Shown here: positions 9,357-17,903 of the stretch, piece by piece
How positions within the stretch are numbered: position 1 is the stretch's first letter
Layout: each line of letters begins with the position of its first letter
Translations under genes and position numbers: made by a program
The notes under the pieces: generated by a model
The model's database searches: none
What the model was told of the DNA's origin: nothing
What the model saw: only the letters and a program-made list of their open reading frames with translations
Assembly: GCA_017625835.1 (NCBI GenBank)
Contig: JAGAKF010000086.1
Location: 1-48,744, forward strand
Direction: 5' to 3'
Length of the DNA: 48,744 nt
DNA from: Clostridia bacterium
GTDB lineage: Bacteria > Bacillota > Clostridia > Oscillospirales > Acutalibacteraceae

Positions 9357-9390
9357 ACCTGACTCTGTGCCAAACGGAGTCAGGTTTTTA
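9357..9390 (+). terminator. Intrinsic terminator after the transporter gene
   Basis: A perfect 9-bp stem, ACCTGACTC / GAGTCAGGT, encloses a loop of about 11 bases and is followed by TTTTT. It lies about 95 bases beyond the stop codon of the YfcC gene. The rest of the 317-base gap (9263-9579) holds only the promoter and leader of the next gene. Confidence 0.85.
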
Positions 9391-9441
9391 AAATGGGAAT
9401 GTTTGTCGGGTGAATCAAAAAACCATATGCTTTTTGCAGTC

Positions 9442-9470
9442 TTGAAAGAAAAAGGACAATGTGATATTAT
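9442..9470 (+). promoter_or_regulatory. Promoter of the sugar-transfer gene pair
   Basis: TTGAAA (9442-9447) and TATTAT (9465-9470) are spaced by 17 bases. An overlapping TATAAT at 9470-9475 gives a 22-base spacing and is less likely. A leader of about 100 bases follows, with no recognised regulatory structure. Confidence 0.5.
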
Positions 9471-9579
9471 ATAATAAACACAATGGGTGTTTGTTTACTG
9501 AAAGATAGAAATCTGCAAACAGAGATTGAAGTTTATCATCCGATAAATTATTATCTGCTTGCTGCAAAGGTGAAAAGAA

Positions 9580-10536
9580 ATGAAAAAAATATCAGTCGTT
9601 GTACCTTGCTATAATGAATCACAGGTGTTGGAAATATTCTATAAAGCTGTTACTGCGGAATTAATTAAAATTCCGGAATGTGATTATGAACTGTTATTTG
9701 TTGATGACGGTTCGTCTGATGACACTCTGAAAATTATGAAATCGTTGTCGGAAAAAGACGATAAGGTGCTGTATATTTCATTGTCAAGAAATTTTGGCAA
9801 GGAGGCTGCGATGTACGCAGGTATGCAGAAGTCAACGGGCGATTACGTAGTAATAATGGATGCAGATTTGCAGGATCCGCCTGAGTTGATTCCGCAGATG
9901 TTGTCTGCACTGGAAAATGAAGGGTATGACTGCGCAGGTTCACGCCGGGTTACCAGAAAAGGCGAACCGCCGATACGATCCTTTTTTGCAAGACTTTTCT
10001 ATAAAATTATCAATAAGATGTCTGATGCTGAGATTGTAGACGGAGCAAGAGACTTCCAGATGATGTCAAGAAAAGTAGTGGATTCAATACTTATGTTAAA
10101 GGAGTATAACAGATTTTCTAAAGGTATATTTGGTTGGATCGGATTTAAAAAGAAATGGTTTGAGTACGAGAATGTTGAGCGAGCAGCAGGAGAAACAAAG
10201 TGGAGTTTCTGGAAACTTTTTATGTATGCTCTTCAGGGAATAGTTGCTTTTTCGACAGCACCCCTTGTTTTTGCTTCATTTTTTGGCCTTCTGTGTTGTG
10301 TTCTTGCAATTTTATTGATTTTTGTAACGATATTCAGAACGTTAGTTTTCGGAGATCCGACTGCAGGCTGGCCTTCTTTAGTTTGTATAATTCTGTTGCT
10401 TAGCGGAATTCAGATGTTTGGAATAGGCATCCTGGGTCAATACCTTGCAAAAACGTATCTTGAAACAAAGAACAGACCGATCTATTTGATTTCAGAAACA
10501 AATATTAATAAGAACGAAGGGCAGGCTAAGGACTAA
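9580..10536 (+). CDS. GtrB/DPM1-like polyprenyl-phosphate glycosyltransferase (GT2)
   Basis: A 318-residue family 2 glycosyltransferase predicted to move a sugar from a nucleotide donor to polyprenyl phosphate on the inner face of the membrane. The GT-A part shows ISVVVPCYNES at residues 4-14, FVDDGSSDDT, and DADLQDPPELIPQM (the metal-binding DXD region), then the GARDFQMMSRKVVD and RFSKGIFGWIGF segments typical of the GtrB/YkcC group. Two hydrophobic hairpin segments at the C-terminus anchor it. The next gene overlaps it by one base and encodes a GtrII-like transferase, the usual partner. The DNA is visibly richer in A and T than the flanking genes, which suggests acquisition. Confidence 0.88.
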   Translation: MKKISVVVPCYNESQVLEIFYKAVTAELIKIPECDYELLFVDDGSSDDTLKIMKSLSEKDDKVLYISLSRNFGKEAAMYAGMQKSTGDYVVIMDADLQDPPELIPQMLSALENEGYDCAGSRRVTRKGEPPIRSFFARLFYKIINKMSDAEIVDGARDFQMMSRKVVDSILMLKEYNRFSKGIFGWIGFKKKWFEYENVERAAGETKWSFWKLFMYALQGIVAFSTAPLVFASFFGLLCCVLAILLIFVTIFRTLVFGDPTAGWPSLVCIILLLSGIQMFGIGILGQYLAKTYLETKNRPIYLISETNINKNEGQAKD

Positions 10537-12128
10537 TGAATTTTATAGAAGCAATCAAAGAAAAATATATGAAAAACAAGGAAACTTTCAATTTTTGTTT
10601 GATTGTGACTTTTGTTTTGGGTTTGATAACCCATGCCTATATGTTTTTTCAGGATTCTTTTTCCCATGACGGATTAAACGAGCTGAATGCTGATATATTT
10701 GGCAATGAGTGGAGAATTCAGCTTGGAAGATTTGCAGTTCCTTTATACAGGGCTTTAACCAGAGGTAATATGTCCGTACCGTGGTTAATTGGAGTTATTT
10801 CTCTTTTATGGATTGCACTGTCGGTGTATCTGACTGTTAAAATTTTTGATATAAAAACTAAACCTCTTATTGTATTAACTGCAGGAATTTTTGCTACAAA
10901 TGTCGCAGTAATAGCTACAACGGCAACATATATACACGATCTGGATTCCAATATGTTTGCGTTGTTTTTATCTGTATGTGCTGTTTACCTGTGGAAAAAG
11001 TATAAGTTTGGTTTTCTTGTTGCAATACCTATTGTAACGATTTCATTGGGTATGTATCAAGCCTATGTTTCCGTTACAATAACATTAATAATTATTCATT
11101 TGATTCTTGATCTGTTGAAAGGATCTAAATTTCAAGATGTTTTTGTCAAAGGAATAAAAGGTGTTACATCGCTTGCTGTGGGTGGCATAATATATTTTGT
11201 TCTTTATAAAGCCATACTTTTTTTGACGGAAATTCCTGAGGTGCAAGGGAAATACAATACTATGGATCAGTTGGGTTCCGGTGGCATTTTAGGAATAATT
11301 AAAACTTCAGTATATGTATTCAAAGCAACTTTATATGCTTTCTTTTTTCCAAAGAATGCAATTTCAAAGAATTTGGTTTTTATTTTGATTGTGTTGTCGT
11401 TCGTAACAGCAGCAATTATTATATGCCTGAAAATATTCAGTAAAAAAATAGGGATTTTAGAAAAGGTATTGTTGCTGGCGTTGGTTGCTGTGATGCCGAT
11501 CGGGATGGGCATCTCAGGAATATTATCCGGAAATTTGGGCCACGATTTGATGCGATTTTCTGACTGGTTGATTTTTTTGTTTGTTCTGTTGTTGGTTTAT
11601 AGTGTTTCTGACGTTAATTCGGAGAATAGAGAGAAAAACAAAAAAGGTATATGGCTGTTTTTAAGTAAGGCTATATGTATTGTTACAGTTGTTGTTATTC
11701 TTATGGGTAACGTTGTATCTGCCAATGAGATTTATTTAAAAAAAGATCTGGAACAAGACTCTAATCTGGTTTTCTTCACTCGCGTAGTAGACAGAATGGA
11801 TTGTTTGGAAGGATATGACAGAAAAACCAATAGAGTTGTATTTGTCGGAAGACCAGACTATTATGATGAGAACACTGCTGGTTTTAATAACGGGTATGAA
11901 ATAGTGGGCGCAACCGGAAATTATGTTTTAGGTGCTGCCGGAGTAGGTTGGTATCAAAGGTATTTTGAATACAAGCTCCATTATCCGATTACTATGGTTG
12001 AAGCTACAGAGGTTGAGGAATATTCTAAAAAAGATTTTGTTAAAGAAATGCCGACGTTCCCTGATGAAGGCTGTATGCAGATGGTCGATGATGTTCTTGT
12101 AGTAAAGCTTGGAGAAATAAAAGATTAA
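10536..12128 (+). CDS. GtrII-like membrane glucosyltransferase domain protein
   Basis: A 530-residue polytopic membrane protein with about ten hydrophobic segments. The N-terminal FSHDGLNELNADIFGNEWRIQLGR region resembles the loop containing acidic residues in the GtrII (Glucos_trans_II) family. Members take a sugar from the polyprenyl-phosphate carrier made by GtrB and attach it to a surface glycan on the outside of the membrane. The last 130 residues form a soluble extracellular domain (FFTRVVDRMDCLEGYDRKTNRVVFVGRPDYYD). It overlaps the GtrB-like gene by one base, so the two are translationally coupled. A third (flippase) component was not found. The acceptor, whether teichoic acid, capsule or another glycan, is unknown. 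Base composition is AT-rich. Confidence 0.72.
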   Translation: MNFIEAIKEKYMKNKETFNFCLIVTFVLGLITHAYMFFQDSFSHDGLNELNADIFGNEWRIQLGRFAVPLYRALTRGNMSVPWLIGVISLLWIALSVYLTVKIFDIKTKPLIVLTAGIFATNVAVIATTATYIHDLDSNMFALFLSVCAVYLWKKYKFGFLVAIPIVTISLGMYQAYVSVTITLIIIHLILDLLKGSKFQDVFVKGIKGVTSLAVGGIIYFVLYKAILFLTEIPEVQGKYNTMDQLGSGGILGIIKTSVYVFKATLYAFFFPKNAISKNLVFILIVLSFVTAAIIICLKIFSKKIGILEKVLLLALVAVMPIGMGISGILSGNLGHDLMRFSDWLIFLFVLLLVYSVSDVNSENREKNKKGIWLFLSKAICIVTVVVILMGNVVSANEIYLKKDLEQDSNLVFFTRVVDRMDCLEGYDRKTNRVVFVGRPDYYDENTAGFNNGYEIVGATGNYVLGAAGVGWYQRYFEYKLHYPITMVEATEVEEYSKKDFVKEMPTFPDEGCMQMVDDVLVVKLGEIKD

Positions 12129-12168
12129 AAGAACTATGAACAGGTAAAATCTGTTGTTCGCAATAACA

Positions 12169-12203
12169 AAAGCCCTGAAAGCGTTTGCTTTCGGGGCTTT
12201 TTT
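12169..12203. terminator. Bidirectional terminator between convergent genes
   Basis: AAAGCCCTGAAAGC and GCTTTCGGGGCTTT pair with one wobble, with A-runs on the left and T-runs on the right. It can end both the plus-strand sugar-transfer operon and the minus-strand MATE gene whose stop is at 12221. Confidence 0.85.
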
Positions 12204-12220
12204 CGGAAATTATGAAGTGC

Positions 12221-13600
12221 TTATGCAACGATTTTTTTGATCCATTTTTCTTTCTTTACAAAGTAAAGACCGAGCGCGGCTTTCAGCGCGTTCATTGCCT
12301 GACAGCAGGCGAAAATCGGAATAATCGTAAGCCCTGTGAACGTGCAGAGAACAAAGGCGAGGGGAGCCATCGTTACCCATACGAAGCCTGAATCGAAGAT
12401 AATTGTGATAATAGCCTGTCCTCCCGAACGAAGTGTAAAGTAGGAAGCGTTGGCGATCGCGTCAAACGGAATTGCAAGAGCACAGATCTGCATAAGACGT
12501 GTTGCAAGGATCCTGACGTCGGGATCAAGCTTGTAAAGGTCGGGAATAAATTCGGCACTGACGAAAAACGCCACCATAACAATAAGGCTTATGAAAACCG
12601 AAAAAGCAATAAGCTTGACGGACGACTCCTTCACGTCTTTGATTTTGCCTGCGCCGAGAAGCTGGCCGAGGACAATGCCGATCGAAACGCCGACAGCCTG
12701 GAAAGCAACGGCAAAAACGTTGAAGAACGTCTGCACAATATTGTTCGCGGCAACGACTGCAAGGCCTTCTTCCGAATAGCACTGGTTAACGAATGCAAGG
12801 CCTGCCGCCCACATTGTTTCATTGAGCATAAGCGGAAGACCCTTCTGCGCAATTTTCTTGACAAGGTCAAGCGGAACGCGGAAGCTTATGTAAGCGCCGA
12901 TGATGAATTTGTTGGTTTCTTTATTTTTGTGTGTCCAGATTGCAACAATCGCGAGCTCAACAAAACGTGAAAATACCGTTGCAATCGCTGCGCCGACAAC
13001 GCCGAGCTTCGGAGCGCCGAAGTGACCGAAAATGAGAATGTAATTAAAAACAAGGTTTACGCCAACGGCAATAAGTCCTGCGACCATCGGAGGCATCGTT
13101 TTGCCTGTTTCGCGCAGTGTACTCGAATAACACTGAACCAAAGAAGCAGGGATAAGACCAACGAGCATTACGTTAAGGTAATCACGGCCTGCACGGAAAG
13201 AAAGCGCAACGTCGTCTGCCGACCCTTCGCCTTTTAAATAAAGGTTAATTAAAAAATCACCGCCGAAGAAGAAAAGCAGGATTACGCCTGCCGTCAGCGA
13301 GGTGCAGAAAATCACCTTGAAACGGAAAGTATCGCGCAGACCCTTTGTGTCTCCGCTACCGACAAACTGTGCGCCGAAGATGCCCGCGCCCGAAACTGCA
13401 CCGAAAATGCAGAGGTTGAAAACGAATATCAACTGGTTTGCAACCGAAACGCCGATCATTTCCGTCTGTCCGACCTGACCGACCATAAGGTTGTCGAGCA
13501 TATTCACAAAGTTTGTTATTCCGTTCTGAATAAGTATTGGTATCATCAGGGTGAAAACCTGCTTGTAAAAAAGCTTGTCACCAATAAATTTTTTCAACAT
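12221..13600 (-). CDS. MATE family multidrug / sodium antiporter
   Basis: A 459-residue integral membrane protein with twelve predicted helices in two similar halves, as in MATE exporters that expel drugs or metabolites in exchange for sodium ions or protons. Typical parts are the start (FTLMIPILIQNGITNFVNMLDNLMVGQVG), the AGIFGAQFVGSGD region, and the mid-protein AVGVSIGIVLGQLLGAGK repeat of the same theme. The reading frame is open up to 13774. A GGAGG site places the start at the ATG at 13600 or 13603, and spacing favours 13600. It is a single gene divergent from the hydrolase at 13721. Substrate is unknown. Confidence 0.85.
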   Translation of the reverse strand: MLKKFIGDKLFYKQVFTLMIPILIQNGITNFVNMLDNLMVGQVGQTEMIGVSVANQLIFVFNLCIFGAVSGAGIFGAQFVGSGDTKGLRDTFRFKVIFCTSLTAGVILLFFFGGDFLINLYLKGEGSADDVALSFRAGRDYLNVMLVGLIPASLVQCYSSTLRETGKTMPPMVAGLIAVGVNLVFNYILIFGHFGAPKLGVVGAAIATVFSRFVELAIVAIWTHKNKETNKFIIGAYISFRVPLDLVKKIAQKGLPLMLNETMWAAGLAFVNQCYSEEGLAVVAANNIVQTFFNVFAVAFQAVGVSIGIVLGQLLGAGKIKDVKESSVKLIAFSVFISLIVMVAFFVSAEFIPDLYKLDPDVRILATRLMQICALAIPFDAIANASYFTLRSGGQAIITIIFDSGFVWVTMAPLAFVLCTFTGLTIIPIFACCQAMNALKAALGLYFVKKEKWIKKIVA

Positions 13601-13720
13601 CATAAGCCTCCACTGAATTATAGCAACGCAAATTTTAACACAAAACAGTCTTATTATCAATAGATAAAACTTTTCTTTTTGACTGTGCCGTGATATAATG
13701 CAGGAAGTGAGGTGTTGACG

Positions 13721-14449
13721 ATGAAAGAACTTTGGCACGGATTTGAATGTGAAGAATTTGAGTTCGAGGGTCACGATGCAACCGTAGTTTTCCCGAAGGT
13801 TAAACCCGTTGGTAAAATTGCAATAAAGGTTGAGTATTGGAACGCTTTTCCAGACGTTGAGATAAAGCTTCTTGAACGAGGCTTTTACGTCGTAGGGGTG
13901 GATAATATTTCACGTTTCGCGACGAAAGAGGACTGCGATATCAAGGCAAGATTTCTTGAACACATCGCAAAAGAATACGGAATAAAAGGCAAATGTGTTC
14001 CCGTAGGAATGAGCTGCGGAGGCGCACACGCGTTGCGCTTTGCAGGGTTTTATCCCGAGCTCGTTTCCTGCATTTTCATCGATGCACCCGTTCTGAATTA
14101 TTGTAGCTTCCCCGGCAAAATCGGTAATGAAGATTGCGAAGGAGTATGGAAAAGAGAGTTTATAAAAGCATACCCGGGAATTAAAAGATCTAAGCTTCTG
14201 AATTTCCCCGAGCATCCGCTGAATATGGCAGATGTGCTTATTGAAAATAAAATCCCTGTCATAATGGTTTACGGCTCGGATGATAAAACCGTTATCTACG
14301 AAGAAAACGGCAAGCTTTTAGAGGATGCTTTTGACGGTACGGATTTGCTCAAAACAATCCGCGTCGGTTGTCGCGGACATCATCCGCACGGAATGATAGA
14401 CCTTGAGGATAGTAAAACAATAGCCGATTGGATAGCTGAACACAGTTGA
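13721..14449 (+). CDS. Alpha/beta-hydrolase fold protein
   Basis: A 242-residue cytoplasmic protein with an alpha/beta-hydrolase fold. The nucleophile elbow is VGMSCGGAHALRF (G-x-S-x-G form). VIMVYGSDDKTV supplies a plausible acidic residue, and GHHPHGMID near the C-terminus supplies the histidine. These give a complete Ser-Asp-His set, so an esterase or peptidase activity is likely but unspecified. The upstream GTG at 13712 lies inside the ribosome binding region. The ATG at 13721 follows GAGG at eight bases and was chosen. A TATAAT lies at 13694-13699, without a good -35 at the right distance. It opens a same-strand run of ten genes that ends at 20837. Confidence 0.68.
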   Translation: MKELWHGFECEEFEFEGHDATVVFPKVKPVGKIAIKVEYWNAFPDVEIKLLERGFYVVGVDNISRFATKEDCDIKARFLEHIAKEYGIKGKCVPVGMSCGGAHALRFAGFYPELVSCIFIDAPVLNYCSFPGKIGNEDCEGVWKREFIKAYPGIKRSKLLNFPEHPLNMADVLIENKIPVIMVYGSDDKTVIYEENGKLLEDAFDGTDLLKTIRVGCRGHHPHGMIDLEDSKTIADWIAEHS

Positions 14450-14458
14450 GGAGAGAAA

Positions 14459-14953
14459 ATGGACTTTCGATATCTTGATAAGAAAAAATTCATAGATGTA
14501 TCGCGGCAGATTTTTGATATTCTGGCTGATAATATGTCCGTAATTGCTCCTACGGGAAACAGCAGAGAAGAAGATTACAACTGTTGGGTTTCAGCCGTCA
14601 GTGACGGTCTTGCACGCGAAGAAAGACAGATAATCTTGATTTGCAACGATACGGAAATAATCGGATTTTTTCAGTATTACACAAATGAAGATATACTTAT
14701 GATGGAAGAAATACAGTTAAAGCCTGAGTTCCACGGCAAGGGAAATATATTCAGAAATCTTTATGGCTTTCTTCTTGAAAACGTTCCAGATAATCTCAAA
14801 TATGTTAAAGCTTATGCAAATAAACAAAACGAAAAATCAATCGGAATTCTGCAAAGGATGAATTTGAAAATTGACGGGGAAAACAAAAACTCAAAAAGTT
14901 GGTCGTTTTGCGGAAATTTTGCAGATTTGTTATGTTGGTATAAAGGAGAATAA
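14459..14953 (+). CDS. GNAT-family N-acetyltransferase
   Basis: A 164-residue protein with the GCN5-related acetyltransferase pattern. IILICNDTEIIGFFQYY forms the central strands, and IQLKPEFHGKGNIFRNLYGFLLE holds a Q/H-x-x-G-x-G acetyl-CoA pyrophosphate-binding loop (HGKGNI). The next strand, YVKAYANKQNEKSIGILQRMNL, is the usual family end. The acceptor substrate is unknown. The gene lies 9 bases after the hydrolase and 2 bases before the GH35 gene and has a GAGGAGAG site, so it belongs to the same operon. Confidence 0.78.
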   Translation: MDFRYLDKKKFIDVSRQIFDILADNMSVIAPTGNSREEDYNCWVSAVSDGLAREERQIILICNDTEIIGFFQYYTNEDILMMEEIQLKPEFHGKGNIFRNLYGFLLENVPDNLKYVKAYANKQNEKSIGILQRMNLKIDGENKNSKSWSFCGNFADLLCWYKGE

Positions 14954-14955
14954 TA

Positions 14956-16695
14956 ATGACTTTTGAAATAAAAAACGGAAATTTCGTAAAAGACGGAAAA
15001 GAAATCAAGCTCATCTCGGGCGCGGTGCATTATTTCCGTAATATGCCTGATACATGGAGAGATATTTTCAAGAAAATGCGTGCAATGGGATGCAACTGTG
15101 TTGAGACCTACTGCGCCTGGAATATGCACGAAAAAAAGCCTGAGATTTACGATTTCAAGGACAATCTCGATATCGCGACTTTCCTTAAAATTGCAGGTGA
15201 AGAGGGGCTTATGGCGATCGTGCGTCCCGGTCCGTACATCTGCTCCGAATGGGAATTCGGCGGTCTGCCGTGGTGGCTTCAGACGGACGAAAGCCTTGAG
15301 ATCCGCTGTATGAACGAAGCTTACATCAAGCATTTTGACCGTTATCTTGACCGTATGTGTGACGAGATCCGTCCTCTTCTTTGCACAAACGGCGGTAATG
15401 TTATTATGGTGCAGTGCGAAAATGAATACGGCTATTACGGCGATGATAAAGAATATCTCGCATATCTTCGCGACGGCTTTATAAGAAGAGGTATCGATGT
15501 TCCTCTCTTTACATCAGACGGAACGAGCGAGGACGATCTGCTTGACGGTACCGTTGAAGGTTGCCTTGCAACGCTTAATTTCGGCAGCAGAGTAGAGGAG
15601 AATTTCGTTGCGCACGACAAGCTTTTCCCGGATATGCCGAAAATGTGTATGGAAATGTGGAACGGTTGGTTCGATGCGTGGGGTGACGAAAAGCATCATA
15701 CAACCTCTGCCGAGGATTATGCAAAGGTCGTTGACGATATGCTTAAGCGCGGCAGTCTTAATATGTATATGTTCATCGGCGGAACGAATTTCGGTTTCAC
15801 TTCAGGCGCTAATCACTATGAAAAATTTCTTCCCGATGTAACAAGCTATGATTACGATGCGATGCTTTCCGAATGTGGAGATGTAACGGCGAAATACTAT
15901 GCCGTCCGTGATGTGATAAAAAAATATGTTGACGAGCCTCTGCCCGAGGTACCTGCGAATAGAGAGAAAAAGGCTTACGGCAAGGTTACTCTTACCGAAT
16001 GTGCAGGCTTTTTTGAAAGCCTTCCGAAGCTTTCTGCTCCGATTCATTCCGATGTGCCAAAGTGTATGGAAATGTACGGCACAGGCTACGGATACATAGC
16101 TTATCAGACCGTTCTCAACAGAAATTATAACGATACGGAGCTTGAGTTTGCCGAGCTTGGCGACAGAGCGCAGGTTTATATCAATAAGGATTTGGTCGGC
16201 ATTGTATATGTCAATGACGATGAGCTTAAGCTTAAGTTTTCTGCAAAGAAAGGCGACGTTATGACGATTCTTTGCGAGAATATGGGCAGAGCAAACTTCG
16301 GCGCAAAGATGATGCGCAAAAAGGGTATTGCAGGAAGATGTCTGCTTGACGACAGAATCCATTTCAACTGGAATGTTTATCCGTTGCCGATGGACAACCT
16401 TGACAAGCTTGATTTTTCAAAGGAAATTCCTGCAGAAAAAAGTGTTTTCTACAAGGGATATTTCAATGTTGATGATGCAAAAGACACTTTCCTTAAAACG
16501 GATAATTTTACAAAAGGCTTCGTGACGGTAAACGGTTTTAATATCGGCAGATATTGGGAAATCGGACCGCAGAAAACTCTCTATATCCCTGCTTCTCTTC
16601 TTAAAAAGGGCGAAAACGAAATCGTGATTTTTGAATCCGACGGAATAAAGGGCGCACCTGAAATCGAATTCTGCGACACACCTGTTCTGGAGTAA
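14956..16695 (+). CDS. GH35 beta-galactosidase
   Basis: A 579-residue family 35 glycosidase predicted to hydrolyse terminal beta-galactosides. The TIM barrel starts at once with the LISGAVHYFR, RPGPYICSEWEFGGLPWWL and VETYCAWNMHE signatures. E157 in VQCENEYG is the expected acid/base, and E233 in CMEMWNGWFDAWG the nucleophile. The remaining 250 residues are beta-sandwich domains, ending with the FNIGRYWEIGPQKTLYIP segment typical of the family. No signal peptide is present, so it acts on imported oligosaccharides. The start ATG follows AAAGGAG. Its stop codon is four bases from the RAYT gene, whose ribosome binding site lies inside this coding sequence. Confidence 0.92.
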   Translation: MTFEIKNGNFVKDGKEIKLISGAVHYFRNMPDTWRDIFKKMRAMGCNCVETYCAWNMHEKKPEIYDFKDNLDIATFLKIAGEEGLMAIVRPGPYICSEWEFGGLPWWLQTDESLEIRCMNEAYIKHFDRYLDRMCDEIRPLLCTNGGNVIMVQCENEYGYYGDDKEYLAYLRDGFIRRGIDVPLFTSDGTSEDDLLDGTVEGCLATLNFGSRVEENFVAHDKLFPDMPKMCMEMWNGWFDAWGDEKHHTTSAEDYAKVVDDMLKRGSLNMYMFIGGTNFGFTSGANHYEKFLPDVTSYDYDAMLSECGDVTAKYYAVRDVIKKYVDEPLPEVPANREKKAYGKVTLTECAGFFESLPKLSAPIHSDVPKCMEMYGTGYGYIAYQTVLNRNYNDTELEFAELGDRAQVYINKDLVGIVYVNDDELKLKFSAKKGDVMTILCENMGRANFGAKMMRKKGIAGRCLLDDRIHFNWNVYPLPMDNLDKLDFSKEIPAEKSVFYKGYFNVDDAKDTFLKTDNFTKGFVTVNGFNIGRYWEIGPQKTLYIPASLLKKGENEIVIFESDGIKGAPEIEFCDTPVLE

Positions 16696-16699
16696 AAGA

Positions 16700-17203
16700 A
16701 TGGAAACAAATCAACCTAAAAGAAAAAGAATTCATCTGAAAGATTATGACTATAGCTCAGAGGGTATTTACTTTGTAACGATATCTGTTCACAACAGACA
16801 AAATCTTCTTTCAAAGGTTGTAGGGCGGGGGCTTGCTCCCGCCGAAGTTGAATATACAGCTTACGGTAAAGAGGCTGAAAGACAGTTGTTGTTACTGGAA
16901 GAAAGATACCCTTTTTTGAGAATAGAATCGTATGTTATTATGCCTGATCATATTCATATGATGTTAGCTTTCGGAGAAAAAACGGCGGGAGCAAGCCCCC
17001 GCCCTACGCTGTACGATGTCGTCTGTGCGTACAAGTCTCTGACAACCAGAGAATGTAAGAGGATATATCCTGTTGAAAAACTGTTTCAGACATCGTTTTA
17101 TGAGCATATTATCCGAGATCAGGAAGACTATAACGAAAAAGCAAGATATATAGAAGAAAATCCTTTGAGGTGGATGTTAAAAAACAAAGATATCGGGTGG
17201 TGA
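16700..17203 (+). CDS. RAYT (REP-associated tyrosine transposase, IS200-like)
   Basis: A 167-residue Y1 HUH-type single-strand DNA transposase. The metal-binding HUH motif is H84-I-H86 in IMPDHIHMMLAF. The probable nucleophile is Y150 in ARYIEENPLRW. It stands alone within an operon, without IS ends or a second gene, as is usual for domesticated RAYTs, which are linked to short palindromic REP elements rather than to whole-element mobility. Unusually, two copies of a 25-bp REP-like sequence lie in opposite orientation and in frame inside the gene (see repeats), encoding VGRGLAPA (41-48) and TAGASPRPTL (95-104). It starts four bases after the GH35 stop. Activity cannot be judged from sequence. 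Confidence 0.88.
   Translation: METNQPKRKRIHLKDYDYSSEGIYFVTISVHNRQNLLSKVVGRGLAPAEVEYTAYGKEAERQLLLLEERYPFLRIESYVIMPDHIHMMLAFGEKTAGASPRPTLYDVVCAYKSLTTRECKRIYPVEKLFQTSFYEHIIRDQEDYNEKARYIEENPLRWMLKNKDIGW
16820..16844 (+). repeat. REP-like copy A inside the transposase gene
   Basis: A 25-base unit beginning GTAGGGCGGG and ending TCCCGCCG, with GGCGGG and CCCGCC able to pair. It is the exact reverse complement of 16983-17007; identity stops at both outer bases. It is translated in frame as part of VGRGLAPA. Confidence 0.85.
16983..17007 (-). repeat. REP-like copy B inside the transposase gene, inverted
   Basis: The exact reverse complement of copy A at 16820-16844, with all 25 bases matching. It is translated in frame as part of TAGASPRPTL. 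The two copies bracket the codons of the HUH motif, and their mRNA could form a very stable 25-bp hairpin across the catalytic core. Confidence 0.85.
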
Positions 17204-17207
17204 TATT

Positions 17208-17888
17208 ATGCCGAACTTCTGGACTTATATAACTAACGGAAAATATTCTGTCGGATGCACAGGACAAACAGTTTATGTTTACGATAAAGACGGAAATGAA
17301 AAAGCAAAATTTAAGGATTTAACGTATGCGTATTATGCTGAAATATCACCAGATTCAAAAACACTTGCAGTCAAAACAACTGACGGAAGATTTGCGGTAT
17401 ATTCACTCGAAGAAATGAAATTGATAAAGAAGTTCCGTTTTTCAAAAGTTGATGGCGGACAGCATGAGGGTTTCTGCTTTTCTGTTGACGGGAAGTTTTT
17501 ATTTAATCTTGAAAGTCACGGTGATGGCAGAAAATATTGTTTGTCTGTATATGAAACCGAAAATTTCACACTTGTTAAAAGATTGTTTTCTGATGAAAAT
17601 ATGTATATTTCCTGCATCGAGTATGACAAGGTTTTTGATTCATATTTCGTCATAGGAATTTTATATCGCAAATTCAGAAAGAACAAATATTTTGCGGCTG
17701 AGTTCAAAGATGATGAATTGAAAAACGTAACTGACATAAAAGAGAAGGAATACGCTTTTTATAATAAATTCAAGGATCTTGAAAAAAGCGGTTTCACAAA
17801 AAAGAAATACAGATGGTCTTATATGGATGAAAGTCTTGAAGACTTATCTTCTCAGAAACGAAAGATTTCTGATTTGGTTAAAAGATAA
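17208..17888 (+). CDS. Uncharacterised WD40/YVTN-like beta-propeller protein
   Basis: A 226-residue protein without a family I can name with certainty. Successive units look like propeller blades: YSVGCTGQTVYVYDKDGNEKAKF, AEISPDSKTLAVKTTDGRFAVYSLEEMKLIKKF, and CFSVDGKFLFNLESHGDGRKYCLSVYETENF. These give about four blades, too few for a closed propeller, so it may be a fragment of the fold or may oligomerise. The C-terminus (residues 175-226) is highly charged and lysine-rich. There is no signal peptide or membrane helix. It sits in the operon four bases after the RAYT gene and fifteen before a transporter gene. A function cannot be assigned. Confidence 0.6.
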   Translation: MPNFWTYITNGKYSVGCTGQTVYVYDKDGNEKAKFKDLTYAYYAEISPDSKTLAVKTTDGRFAVYSLEEMKLIKKFRFSKVDGGQHEGFCFSVDGKFLFNLESHGDGRKYCLSVYETENFTLVKRLFSDENMYISCIEYDKVFDSYFVIGILYRKFRKNKYFAAEFKDDELKNVTDIKEKEYAFYNKFKDLEKSGFTKKKYRWSYMDESLEDLSSQKRKISDLVKR

Positions 17889-17903
17889 AAGAGGAGGATA
17901 TAT

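Noticed and set aside
9448-9475. TATAAT at 9470-9475 as the -10 for the GtrB gene
   Set aside because: Its spacing to TTGAAA is 22 bases; the overlapping TATTAT gives 17.
16700-17203. Complete IS200/IS605 element
   Set aside because: There is no TnpB gene and there are no element ends around the gene; the inverted repeats lie inside the coding sequence, and flanking gene spacing is undisturbed.
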